64,000 bases of DNA from Bimuria novae-zelandiae CBS 107.79. Lineage: Eukaryota; Ascomycota; Dothideomycetes; Pleosporales; Didymosphaeriaceae. Position numbers and translations under genes: made by a program. The notes under the pieces are model-generated. The model searched no databases and had not been told where the DNA came from. It worked only from the letters and a program-made list of their open reading frames with translations. Every line of letters begins with the position of its first letter. Position 1 is the first letter of the stretch. The DNA is taken from positions 387,647-451,646 of the forward strand of contig ML976670.1 in assembly GCA_010015655.1 (NCBI GenBank), given 5' to 3'. Below are positions 44,033 to 54,759 of this stretch, piece by piece.

Positions 44033-47000
44033 CTTGTGATTGTGATTTCTGATTGTCACAGGTCTGAGATGGAATGTGCGTGTGGTAACTGATGGCAAAG
44101 TAACAGCAAAAGGACAAATATTTGTACTTCCCACAGAAAATCATAATTCGAAGAATGGTTCCGTAGGCAACAGTACCGTTGATACACGAGGGTGTTGTCT
44201 CTACGATACATTGGGCGAATGAACCATGGAAGCGATATTACTCCTCTTCGCACTCAACAAAAGTACACTGTTGCCAAACTGTTCCTCCTGGCCGCCTTTT
44301 GGCACTGATATTCCTCGCTATTTCCCTTCACGCCTCCGCCTGCGTGCTCTAAGTTTATTTTATGGATTAATAACGTGTTTAGGTCATGAGCATCAGCTAG
44401 GAAGAAAACGCTGCTGAGAACAGGGAACACGCACATCTTCTTGATGGGGAAGCTTACGCATAAGCTGTGGAAATAGGCCTACATTCTCATACAGCGTACT
44501 CGATAGAGACTGTACCGTGGTCCAGCACAGGCAGAAGTGGTTGAGTATGATCGCGGTCCTGGGGAGCTTCACAAAATGACCGGTCACCTCTACAGCTTAT
44601 GCTGGCATGTTAGACGCAGAGTAATACCGTACTGCATGTACCTGTTCCTACATGGCCCCGGAATGTTGTTGTATATTCAGCTGGGTGCGGCGGGTGCCTA
44701 ATCTGCGCCTGTCCCCCGGGGCACAAGCTGTTTTCGGCAAGCGCGACACCGGCAAGAAGGTACGTTGCGCCGTCACCAGCTCCTAAAACAACTTTCTTTC
44801 CACTACATTAACCCATCGTCGCCATCTGCTGCTCTCTTTACTTTCTCCGCGTGTAAAATATCCGCCTTTCCACGACGATGGCCGCGCGTGATGACAGGTG
44901 TGGACATGTCGTCCACGTCCACACTTGGCAAGTGCCCATTCACGGGACATCTCGATCTATCGAACTGCCCTCCCGCACACCAAAATCGGCGCGGCCCTGA
45001 TCTGGCCTTTGTGCATTCCCTCGATCAGGAGTGTAACCACCACCCACCGGAAATGCAGCATCTGCTCGCCTGCAGGCAGTGGTTTTGGCGGTCATCTGGC
45101 CGGCTTCAACGCCATGTCGCATGCGAAAATACCCTTTCGTCGGCATATCCCGCTTCTTGGACGGGTGGGAGATTTCACAGCACTGTTTAGGACCGCGCTT
45201 GCTTTTTCACAGCCTAGACTCTCGTCTCCTTCACTAATTCGCTGATGTTCCAAGGTTCCGCCTACCCATGTGTTCAAAGCAGCGATGTGGTCGAGAGCCT
45301 TTGTACCCAGTCTCGAACCGTGGTGACAGTGCCAACCGCCTCCTGTGCTGGGTTTCCTCTGGCAGCCTGCCAACTCAGACCGAGTCTGGAACACGACAAG
45401 CGTCGTGGCTGCCGCCTCCCACCAAAGTTTCCACACATGATATGCCAGAACATGTCAGGAGATATTGTGGCTCCCCAATATCTCGCTCGCGTAGCTTCCC
45501 AAGCTCTGCCCACAACTGGAGAGTCGTCGTTGCCTGGAATCCCCAAGTCGATGTTGGGTTCTTGGAGCACGCTATCGACGCGTCGTATCGTTCGGCCCGC
45601 AGTGATTTACCCACATCCTTTTACGGCTTAGTGGGCTGCGGGAAGGATCTTCGGAGGCTACCTTCCACTCGGGGAGGCATGGGTGCAAGCGGGGTCGCTA
45701 ACTCAGGCGAGCCCGATAAACCTCCACAGTGTATTCCACGAACCAGCGGCGAGGCCGATGAAAGTGGTGCAAAGCCAATTTGCAACGACTCCCTTCGCCA
45801 GGACTGGACCGATCTCGTCTTCTGCAGCAGTTGCCTGATGTTTTTACGAGATCCAAGATAAGTTGGTCGTCTAAATTTGGCACCATCGCACGACTATCGG
45901 TCGCACGTCGCATTGGCTGCTGTCAAACAAGCTTACGGTACACCAGTGACCAGAGACACATTTTTGTGAAGGCGTCGCGCGATTGGGAACGCCCAACCTA
46001 AACCGTAATATCGGTACTCTGCCAGTAAGCGTTCGTTTTGCGGATCACCCGTCGCTGTGGCTTCTGCGTGGCATCCCACGTAGTGCATCTCCATATGCCA
46101 TGCATCTTCATCTTGTACAAGTATTCCAGAACGAGGTGCTGTCATCGAGCTACCTCAAGCCTACGGAGAATGGATGACTCCGTGGTTGGTCCACGTATGT
46201 CACGGAACCGCTTAATGCTTCTTACATGGGCGACATGGTTCGGTAACTTCGGTTGCCAAGTAGCGCATGTCTCAGAGCGGCCTCGTGCCTCGTCTCGCCC
46301 CTGAGTCCGGCCTCGCTGGATGGGGGCTCTTTCTGCTCTGCATCAGATCGGTGTGATTCCACGCCGATTCTGACACTGGAGATTGTGATCGCTCCAACCA
46401 TCCAACGCCCGGACAGCTTTTTTAATAGAACCTGTCCTGCCAATCAACGCTTAAATCGCGTTCAAGATATACACTACACGAGACGCTTCCCCTGCATACA
46501 CTGATTGTCCTCGGGAGCACACTCGCGAAAGCGACCATTCTTGACCTAGATCGGCGTCACCCTCAATTTGTGCGTGGGACACCAGCATGGACAAGACAGC
46601 AGGGTACAGGTCACCGCCACGGGAAGGCCCAGAACTGTGGCCGTGCAGAGCCAGCACGCACATGACGCACGTTCTTAGGGCATCTGGTGCTACTTGATAG
46701 GACGCCAACCGAGCATCTGTTCGCCGTCCACTATATATAGATCCGAGATACGGCCCTGTGGCGGTGCGACAGCCACAGCTTACCTGGAGTCTTCGCATCG
46801 TTCTGCGCAGTGGATCTCGATACCTGACGTGTATCTATTGCACATGGAAAACCAGAACCCCCACAAGGTATATTCTTGGCCTCCCGACTTAGATGGTGTC
46901 AGATGCGACGATGCTAGTGGACATTTACATCTTCGTCTACGGTACGTACAGTACGAACACGGCGGGTCGCGGTAGTACCGTGGGCTGTTGCAGTGCCTCC

Positions 47001-48958
47001 TCGTCTAAGAAGCTCACATTGCTAGACAACCTTTGCTGGCGCTCTATCAATGGAAAGGTCCCAGCCATGGTAGTGGCAGCGACTAAAAACACCTGGTCCA
47101 AGCACTTGCGGCAGGAGGGGCTACCATTGTTTCTGTCCTCCCCGCAAGTGACATAAATGTCAACACCACTAGACCCTAGGCCTTTCACGTGAACGCTTCG
47201 GAATGTAGCTAAGTTCACTTTCCATGGTGCTGCTGGCGGCGCGCCCATCGTTGAACCAGACGAGATCAGTTCGGATCTGTCACGCACCTGGGTTGGAGCG
47301 AGGCGTTACATTGTGTCTCGAGGGAAAACCCATGGCATCGTAACGCAGGCAGTACTCATGCGCCATAAATGGTTGCACTACAGCAGCAGGGTGGAGCGGG
47401 CGTCTTGATAGGCCATATGCTTCGAAGACCAAGTGTCGTTCGCGCTTCCTAACAACCTTATCCATGACACTGGGCCAAAGGATTCAGGGACCACGAGCGT
47501 GAAGGTGGATGGATGACCGGACCCGACAAGCGGCATGCAGGCGGAACGAAAAGCCCGAGCAATACGAGTGGCATGATGGACAATGAGGCCGTTCTGTGTT
47601 GACCTACGGTATTGGCTTCTCCAGAGGCTGGCGGGACCACTGTGCGAGATTGCAGGCCCCCACCCACGGTCATCATGATGAAACCAGACAACTCACAGTT
47701 TGTTGTCGCTGGTCGAGTGGCTCGCCATGGCCCAGGTTCCTCACCGGCGATAACGGGCATAGCGAGGCCAGCTCTTTGCGAGGAAGACTGGCGAGACTAC
47801 CTGGCCGCGGTGAAGCCGCAGACATGACGCACGGTAATGTAGAGCATGTTAGTCATAGTATATGGCGACGATGAAGTGCAGCGGCATTAGGGCAGGGGAT
47901 GGGCGCAGGGTGTTTGGGAAGACGCGGTGTGGTAAGAAGCTTGACGCACACGGCATGCCTCCACGAGCGGTGGCAGCGCAGAGCCTCGTGGGTCTCCCTT
48001 TGGGCATATGGTGTGTAAATTTAGGCCGCCGGCGCTCCTAGCGAATTGCACAGCAGCATGGGCTGCACAGCCGTCACGACCTGTGGCGCAGGCCATGGTG
48101 GGACCAGCCAAAGCGAGGCCATGGCGAATCAGCCAACGCTCCCGGAGCGAAGTCCCCGGGGCAGTGGATAACAGGACGTGGCTCCCCGACAAGAGCCTTG
48201 AAGCGGTGGTCGACTCGCTGGTTAGCTGCATATCGTCCTGATCTCGTCCCAATCCGCTTGCCTTTTCCCGCTTGGGCGTGGAGGCTCTCGCTGCGCTGGC
48301 ACTCGATTCGCCGGCGTCCCCAGGCCCTCATCGTATCCGGCATGGTACGAAGACAGGGTGCAGCTTAGTGCGTCGCCTTCACCGCAACGCCCTCCTTGTC
48401 TTACCGCGATGTGGTCGGGGCGCGCGATCGAGCGGAGACGTGGATAGACGGCGGACGGTACTCGCGCACACACTGTCTTTTCTGTTTCCTAGCGTCGTTC
48501 ACCGAGCCCACCTCATGCCACGCCCTAGAGGCCTGCAAGGGTATGCAGGCCGGCGCTCGTGTGGCTTCGTGCGCAGCGTTGGTGCTGGGGCTATCGCCAG
48601 AGGACGGCCGCCTTATACATAACCTTCGCGAATCGCCCCCGTGAGCCTCTTTTGTAGTCCAGGCCTCCGATCATCAGTCAATCTTCCACACGGTCCTCCG
48701 ACATCATTGCTCGACATTCACTCGACGACGCCTGCATCCGCTTCCCGCTGTCTTCGCTACCGGGTTGTCGGCCGCTGGACCATCGCATCGATTCCCCTCT
48801 AGGTCACTCCCGCTATCACCTCTACAGCAAGAACAACAGCAGATCAGCAAAAGCCAATATTAGACGCCTTGAGTTCGCCGACCCGTGCAACGGGGTAATC
48901 CAGTGTTTCAAGTAAGTGTCTCCTGCCTAGTCCTATAAGACGTCCAACCCCAGCACGC
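44033..48958. other. 4.9 kb GC-rich region with no recognisable gene
   Basis: The sequence is GC-balanced to GC-rich, with normal CpA/TpG levels, so it is not a RIPed transposon. Many overlapping frames of 60-200 codons on both strands were read and none shows a domain, signal peptide, low-complexity pattern typical of fungal proteins, or consistent splice sites. It precedes the C2H2 regulator, so part may be its promoter and 5' leader. A TATATATAG near 46731 is the only clear TATA-like site. Old, strongly decayed genes or a non-coding RNA remain possible. Confidence 0.4.
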
Positions 48959-49056
48959 GTGTCCCCTGTCGGTAAGACACTGTTTACCGCTTATGCTAAC
49001 ACTGCGAAAGAGGACACCTTATATATCTGCACCGCAAACCGTCCGCGGCACGCCAG
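48912..49056 (+). promoter_or_regulatory. Likely 5' leader introns of the C2H2 regulator
   Basis: Two strong donors lie upstream of the ATG at 49064: AAGTAAGTG at 48912 (acceptor CCCCAG at 48953) and CGGTAAGAC at 48972, followed by GCTAAC and an acceptor CGCCAG ending at 49056. If the second is used, the in-frame upstream ATG at 48959 is removed and 49064 is the first start. Confidence 0.4.
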
Positions 49057-49063
49057 TTCCGTC

Positions 49064-51384
49064 ATGGTCAGCTACGTTCCATATTCCAACGCCAATATGC
49101 CACACGACTTCGCCTTGTATTCCAACGAGGAACAACAACTCGACTTCTTGCCTACCTCCCAGCCATTCCTACCCTCTACCTCCTATCCCATGGACCCCAC
49201 CTTTAGCACTCCTTTCGACCCTCTACCTTCGCTAGGTGATGCGTCTAGGGTTCAGGATCTCCAGTTCCACTACGACGGCATTGCTCAGGGTGTAAAGGCA
49301 TCCTTTCAACAATACACGAGTCCCATGACATCACCTCACTCCACTTCACATTCATTTCACGACCAGCCACCAGTGCTATCTGCTTCGTCCGAATCTGGCG
49401 CATCGGTATCATCGTCCGCTATGGGCTCTCCATCACAGTTCAACGAGCCTTGGAATCCACTGGCAGCCGGTCTCGGTCTCACGCCAGGCTTCGAGTACCC
49501 AGGCATGGGAGAAGCCGTGAAGGTTCCAGGCTGTGTCGGTGAGTCAACCATAGTTCTTTCGCAGATCAATTCGTTTTCTTCTACATCTTCGACGTCGACG
49601 TCCAAGTCGGATCTTTCGCATCCCGATGTATCTAGAGCACCCCTTACTCCTCCTTCGGCAAGAGGGTCGACGTCGAGGTCAAGCGCACTTGCAAGCCGTC
49701 GAAAATCTCTCCTCTCAAATGAAATACGCCCCAGCGATGTTTCCGATGCTGGCTTAGACTCTTCTTCTACTCTATTGTCTGCATCCTCTCAGTCTCCTCA
49801 ATGCCAGACAAGTTTCTTCTCACCATCTTTCTCATTATGTCGGTTCTCCTTTAATTCTACTCTCTTCACACGAGTCTAGAGCCCAATAGCAGTCACTGAT
49901 TCTTGACAGATCCTACCTTGACCTCCTTCGGGAACCCCCTGGCCTATATGCCACCTTCTCCAATGCCATATCCAGAGATCAGGACGACCCAGTCACCATA
50001 TTTTGGTGTGGTGGAGCATCCCCCGTCCCCCGCTTTATCCAACATCTCTTCCCATAGCCAGCGGCCTGGATCGAAGAACCTAAAACGGGGCTCGACATCG
50101 CCTTATCTCAACGATCGTTTCCAGCCATACCCCGCGTTCAACGGCCAGAGGCGACAATCCAATGCCTCTCTGCACTCACAATTGTCGGGTACCAGCCGCA
50201 AGAGTGCGAGCAGTTATGAGGTCGATGATGAAACGCGTGAGAAAGGGCTATGCCCTCTTCCAGAGTGCGGCCGTGTCTTCAAGGACCTCAAGGCGCACAT
50301 GCTCACACACCAGAACGAGAGACCGGAAAAGTGCCCGATCACCACGTGCGAATACCACCTGAAGGGATTCGCAAGGAAGTATGATAAGAATCGCCATACT
50401 CTTACGCATTACAAGGGCACGATGGTGTGCGGTTTTTGCCCAGGATCTGGTTCAGCGGCTGAAAAGTCGTTCAACCGCGCCGACGTCTTCAAGCGGCACT
50501 TGACATCAGTGCACGGCGTTGAGCAGAACCCTCCCAACAGCCGGAAGAAGTCCCCTACGGGCCGCAAGGCTTACTCAAGCTCTCAACAAATGGCTGGTAC
50601 CTGCTCTACTTGCTCAGTCACATTTGCCAATGCGCAGGAGTTCTACGAGCATTTGGACGACTGCGTCCTGCGCGTCGTCCAGCAAGCCGACCCTAGCGAG
50701 GCCATCAACCAGCGCCTTTTGACGTCAGTTGCGGAGGACAAGGACGTCTCGGATACACTCGACCGCAACGGCCTCTCCAATAGCATCGAGTACACGGTAC
50801 CCAGCTATGATGAGGACGATGAAGAGGAGGAGGAGGAAGAGTTCGAGGTGGACGATGCGAACGACGATACCTACGGTGTGCGACGGTCACGGTCCGGCAA
50901 AGGATCTATCAAAAGCAAATCGCATTGACAACTAACACATCCCCGGGGTGTCACATCGCACGCCGGGGGTGGCAACCCTTCTAAAGTGACGAAGACCTCT
51001 GGTGGGATGGGTCCTCGGGCTGGGCTGACCTTTTCGAAGGGCGGCGTGGCAATTACCGGCTCGGGCCGCAAGAAGCGCAAAAACTACCCCGTCTCGTGGG
51101 GGTGCCCGACGGACAAGATGAAGATGAAGAAGCGCGTCCTGTGCGTCTACGACGGCCCGCGCCGGCTCTGGAAGGACGACATGATGCTCGACCAGGAGTT
51201 TGAGGTCCGCATTCCACAGCCCGACGGCAAGTCTTATGTTACGGACCTGGACGTGCAGACCATCGAGCGCTCGGAGGCGCTGCTTGACGCGACACCCGAG
51301 GAGAAGGGCTCGTGGATGCCCGACAACATCATGGGCGCGCCGGCTCCGCCGGTGACTGCCAACATGCACCATTTCATGGTTTAA
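49064..51384 (+). CDS. C2H2 zinc-finger regulator with conserved C-terminal basic domain
   Basis: The model is 49064..49811, 49910..50875, 50987..51384, 703 residues. Start MVSYVPYSNANMPHDFALYS was chosen because the frame upstream carries intron-like signals. The first half is Ser/Pro-rich. Residues about 363-460 hold three adjacent Cys/His units (CPLPECGRVFKDLKAHMLTH; CPITTCEYHLKGF, ending in RHTLTH; CGFCPGSGSAAEKSFNR, ending in HLTSVH), and CSTCSVTFANAQEFYEHLDDC follows near 480. After an acidic stretch, the C-terminus GSGRKKRKNYPVSWGCPTDK ... RRLWKDDMMLDQEFEVRIP looks strongly conserved. A TGA at 50926-50928 lies in the same frame between the two parts. I removed it with a 111-base GT-AG intron (50876-50986); its 50-base distance from CTAAC to acceptor is long. 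Stop-codon read-through is the alternative. Intron 1 has an unusual GTTTCT donor. It is probably a nuclear DNA-binding regulator; targets unknown. Confidence 0.78.
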
Positions 51385-52086
51385 CCGTTACGCATCCTCG
51401 ACGACGAGCACGAAAAAAAAACTGTTTTTACCGCGCCTTTTCTCGCTCGAACCCAAGCGTTGGAATCGATTTCGAGACGTACACTGAGATGATGGCCAAG
51501 ATGTTTTGTTGTACATTCACTTCTTGTTCATGTTCCGGCTTGGGCTTATATCTTGTCTACTTCTATGATTTTGGGGGTTTAATGAATGAGACAGGGCAAG
51601 GTTTTGGTTGAGCGATCGAATCGATACCACGGTTATGGGAAGATAGTTGTTTTTGGCGGCGTTTGGGTTGGCTTTGATGATGGGATGATGGAGCGCGTTG
51701 TCGTATAGCGGCTTAGTGTAGCTTTCCGACGTTTCGCGAGGAATCGGCTAGGTGCTGGCGCTGGGTCGTGGTCTCTTAATCTATTGTTTGATCAAACAGA
51801 CTTCATTTCGTGACGATGTGATTGAGCTTCATGTTTTGGGAGCAATTGAGTTTGTACCAAAGCGTAGGGTTTACATGTCGTGCTTCAAGAGCAGTGTGGC
51901 GTCTTTCTTCAGAGGCAAGCCCGGAATGGCGCTAGTCTGCTTGTAGAGCAGCCACGGGATGTGAGGGATGGAGCGCTACAGATGCTCTGTTCAGGGGGTT
52001 CACGCTATGGAATTCGCACTTCATTTTGATCCCTACTATTGAATCGATGTTTATGAGATGAGTACTGGCAGATGTGTGTGCTTCTA
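51385..52086. other. 3' flank of the C2H2 gene, no gene recognised
   Basis: About 700 bases including a T/G-rich 3' region with GATGATGGG-type runs. Nothing protein-like is visible before the Tc1-like element. Confidence 0.4.
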
Positions 52087-53805
52087 CAAAGGGTAATCTC
52101 AATAAAGTCGGCCGTCACGTGCAGCAGGGATTCCTGCAGGGGTAGCAACTTCAAAAGTCGCGCATCTTGATTCCATCTAAAGTATGAGCAAATACACCCA
52201 AATAAGATGTTCTAATTATGCTGTAAAGTTATTCTGGCCACCTGCGTCCTCGCAGAGCACTGCAACGCGCATAAAGTAGGTGGGATGAAGCTTTTCGGCC
52301 ATATACTGCCTGAGTGTCTTATCACCTTGCCAGACCTCCTTTTTGGCCTCCTTGGAACTTGATAGGCATTCGTAACTTGCTAAAAAACCTTCTAGACGCC
52401 CAAAACAGCGCTCAATTGGGTGTAAGTCGGGTGAATTGGGAGGCTGAGGGCCAAACTTGATTCCTAGAGCTTCAATTTCTAGCTGGCAGTACCAGAGGCC
52501 TAGTAAGTATAAGTAAACGTTATCTTAAATTAAATAGATAGCTACGCCTTAGTTATTATCGCGTATAGTGTAGTAATAAAGGAATAGGTGTTTCTTAAGT
52601 ATATTCTCTGCGTACTAGATGCCATTTATGCCCTTCCCTCCTTTGCATACACACTCCTCTATTTTAAAGAACTTTTTATAGTAAGAGGTTTCTTAATACC
52701 TGCGCGGAGAGCTCCACCTTTCTTACTAGTAGTTTTATTAGTAGCTTAGCGTTAACTATTATTATAGGCAATATTATAGTTAATTTCCTATAATTACTAC
52801 TTTTTATAAGTGCTAGCGATAGTCGCGCGAGAGCGTTTAACCTTAAGGGCCTCTTTTATTATATTATTTATATAGGAGTCGCGTTATATAAGGTCTTTAT
52901 AACTTATATTATTATCTTAAGCCTAAACAACGTAAGGGCGTTAATAGGAGTAAGTAGTATTAGTTAAAGTAGTAGCATAGATTATAAAACTAAATTTAGA
53001 TAGCGTTATAGGCAGTGCGTAGACGTTACTATCTTATCTAACTAATCTTAAAATCCTTTACTTTCTGCTACGTATATTGCTCCCGCTAATAGACTTAGAG
53101 GTCTTATTATAGCAAACGAATATAATGCGTGGAAAGTGTAAGTTATTTTTAGCCTTAAGCTAGGCATAGTACTATAGTCGTTAGTCCTTATTATTACTAC
53201 TAAGCGTTAGTTTTTTAGGTTATACTCTATAAGTTATTACGTATAGGTGCTGCTTGTCGCGGTGCTCCCTAGCAATGTTATAGACTATATTCTTACTAAG
53301 TGTGATGCTAGCTTCTGCGCAGAGGTCTCTGACAGCGTCATGCACCCGGTAGGTGCCATATACGATAATGTCATGCCGTGGTCTTGCGCTCAGCGTAGAG
53401 CCATCGCGTACCTTTACAGGTCTGCCAGGAGGAGACTGCTTGACTGTAGGTGTTGCAGCTAGCAATTCCTGCAGTGAGTCGACCTTTGCAGCATCTTTGA
53501 CGCGCCGAAATGCCTTACCACATGCGTGGTCAGTTATACCCAAATCAGTGGCGATTTCTGGGAAAGTGAGGTTGTATTATGTTCTAAGAACGACAATAGC
53601 AGCTAGCTGGGCTTCTGACAGCAATCGAGAGTTTTTTTTTTTTTTGGGCAGGATTTGAAGCCATATTGAGTGAGAAACGTGAGGTTGAAGTGTAGGTGTT
53701 GACGCTCTACAGAGCTCTTGGAGGCTCGGAGACTCTGTTCCGCTAGTGACGCGCTAGCGTCTTGGCAAGTCACATGACGGCCGGCTTTATTGAGATTACC
53801 CTTTG
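52087..53805 (-). mobile_element. Tc1-like DNA transposon, 1,719 bp, inactivated
   Basis: TIRs of 34 bases (CAAAGGGTAATCTCAATAAA..., two mismatches) at 52087-52120 and 53772-53805, with TA duplications at 52085-52086 and 53806-53807. The transposase is on the minus strand. The N-terminus starts near 53664 (MASNPAQKKK), then LSEAQLAAIVVLRT and FPEIATDLGITDHACGKAFR, a helix-turn-helix. The C-terminus near 52230-52480 reads GPQPPNSPDLHPIERCFGRL and ends GGQNNFTA. An A14 run shifts the frame near 53635, and 52500-53240 is TpA-rich with RIP-type stops. Both outer parts are unmutated. Confidence 0.85.
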
Positions 53806-53807
53806 TA

Positions 53808-54343
53808 GGTTCAGTGGTGTCTTTTTTTCGTGGCGGGCCATTCCATGCGATCTCCGGCAAGGGTCAGGGTCTTTGGACTGCTCTCCTACCCTTGCAACGG
53901 GCATCCTCGACCGAGGCATGTTAGGCTACCGGGCGGTATCCGTGGTGTGGGAGAAATGTAATTACAGTAGTGTTTAACAATAGTGGGGAATAGCATCGAG
54001 GCCTTGACATAGAGCACACGGCGCATGAGCTTGGCATTCGTGACTGACTGACTGACTGCGGCATGCAATGGCACTGCAACATCAAGCAAAGCAGGCCTCG
54101 AAAACTCAAGCCCAGGTTGCATGTATTCTCGTCGCAACGTCACGCACGATGCGGTCTCGGGTGGGGAAAAGAGGATGTGGTGTGGTGTGCATGCGCAGGT
54201 CCGGCGGGCATGCCCGACGATTAGCGGTGAGCAGGTTCGGCGGTCGGCTTCAGCTTAATCCTGTCTAATCCTGCTGTCCACACCTCGTGAAGCTCTCTAC
54301 TATTACGGTCGTGCTAGTCGACTGGGGGTCGGGCTCCGCCGTC
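53808..54343. other. Promoter region of the polyQ regulator
   Basis: About 535 bases with a short GACTGACTGACTG repeat near 54044 and GT-rich runs (GATGTGGTGTGGTGTGC) near 54173. No other gene is visible. Confidence 0.45.
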
Positions 54344-54667
54344 ATGGAACAACAACCTGCCCCGGCCCAGGTCACCGTCCAGAACCTCAACGGGCCCGTC
54401 CAGCTTGCGCGAGGTAGGCAGGCGCGCGACCCGCAGGCAAAGACCGTCTCGTACCACGTCGACTCGCTCGAGGCATTCGAAACATCGCTCCGCGAGTACC
54501 TGAACAACCCGCCCGAGCATCCCGAACACACCGACTGCCAGCTCTCCTTCTGGCTGGGCACCGTCTTCTTCGTCGCCGCGCCCCCGGACGCGCCTTCCTC
54601 GTCCTCGTCTGCGCCCGCACCGCAGCAGCAGCAGCAGCAGCAACAACAACAACAACAACAACAGCAG

Positions 54668-54699
<32 letters not shown>

Positions 54700-54712
54700 G
54701 CAGCAACAACAA

Positions 54713-54759
<47 letters not shown>

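Noticed and set aside
44765..45861. Overlapping frames of 128-197 codons as genes
   Set aside because: Composition resembles random GC-rich sequence (Ser/Arg/Pro/Cys-rich), no domains, no start context, and frames overlap on both strands.
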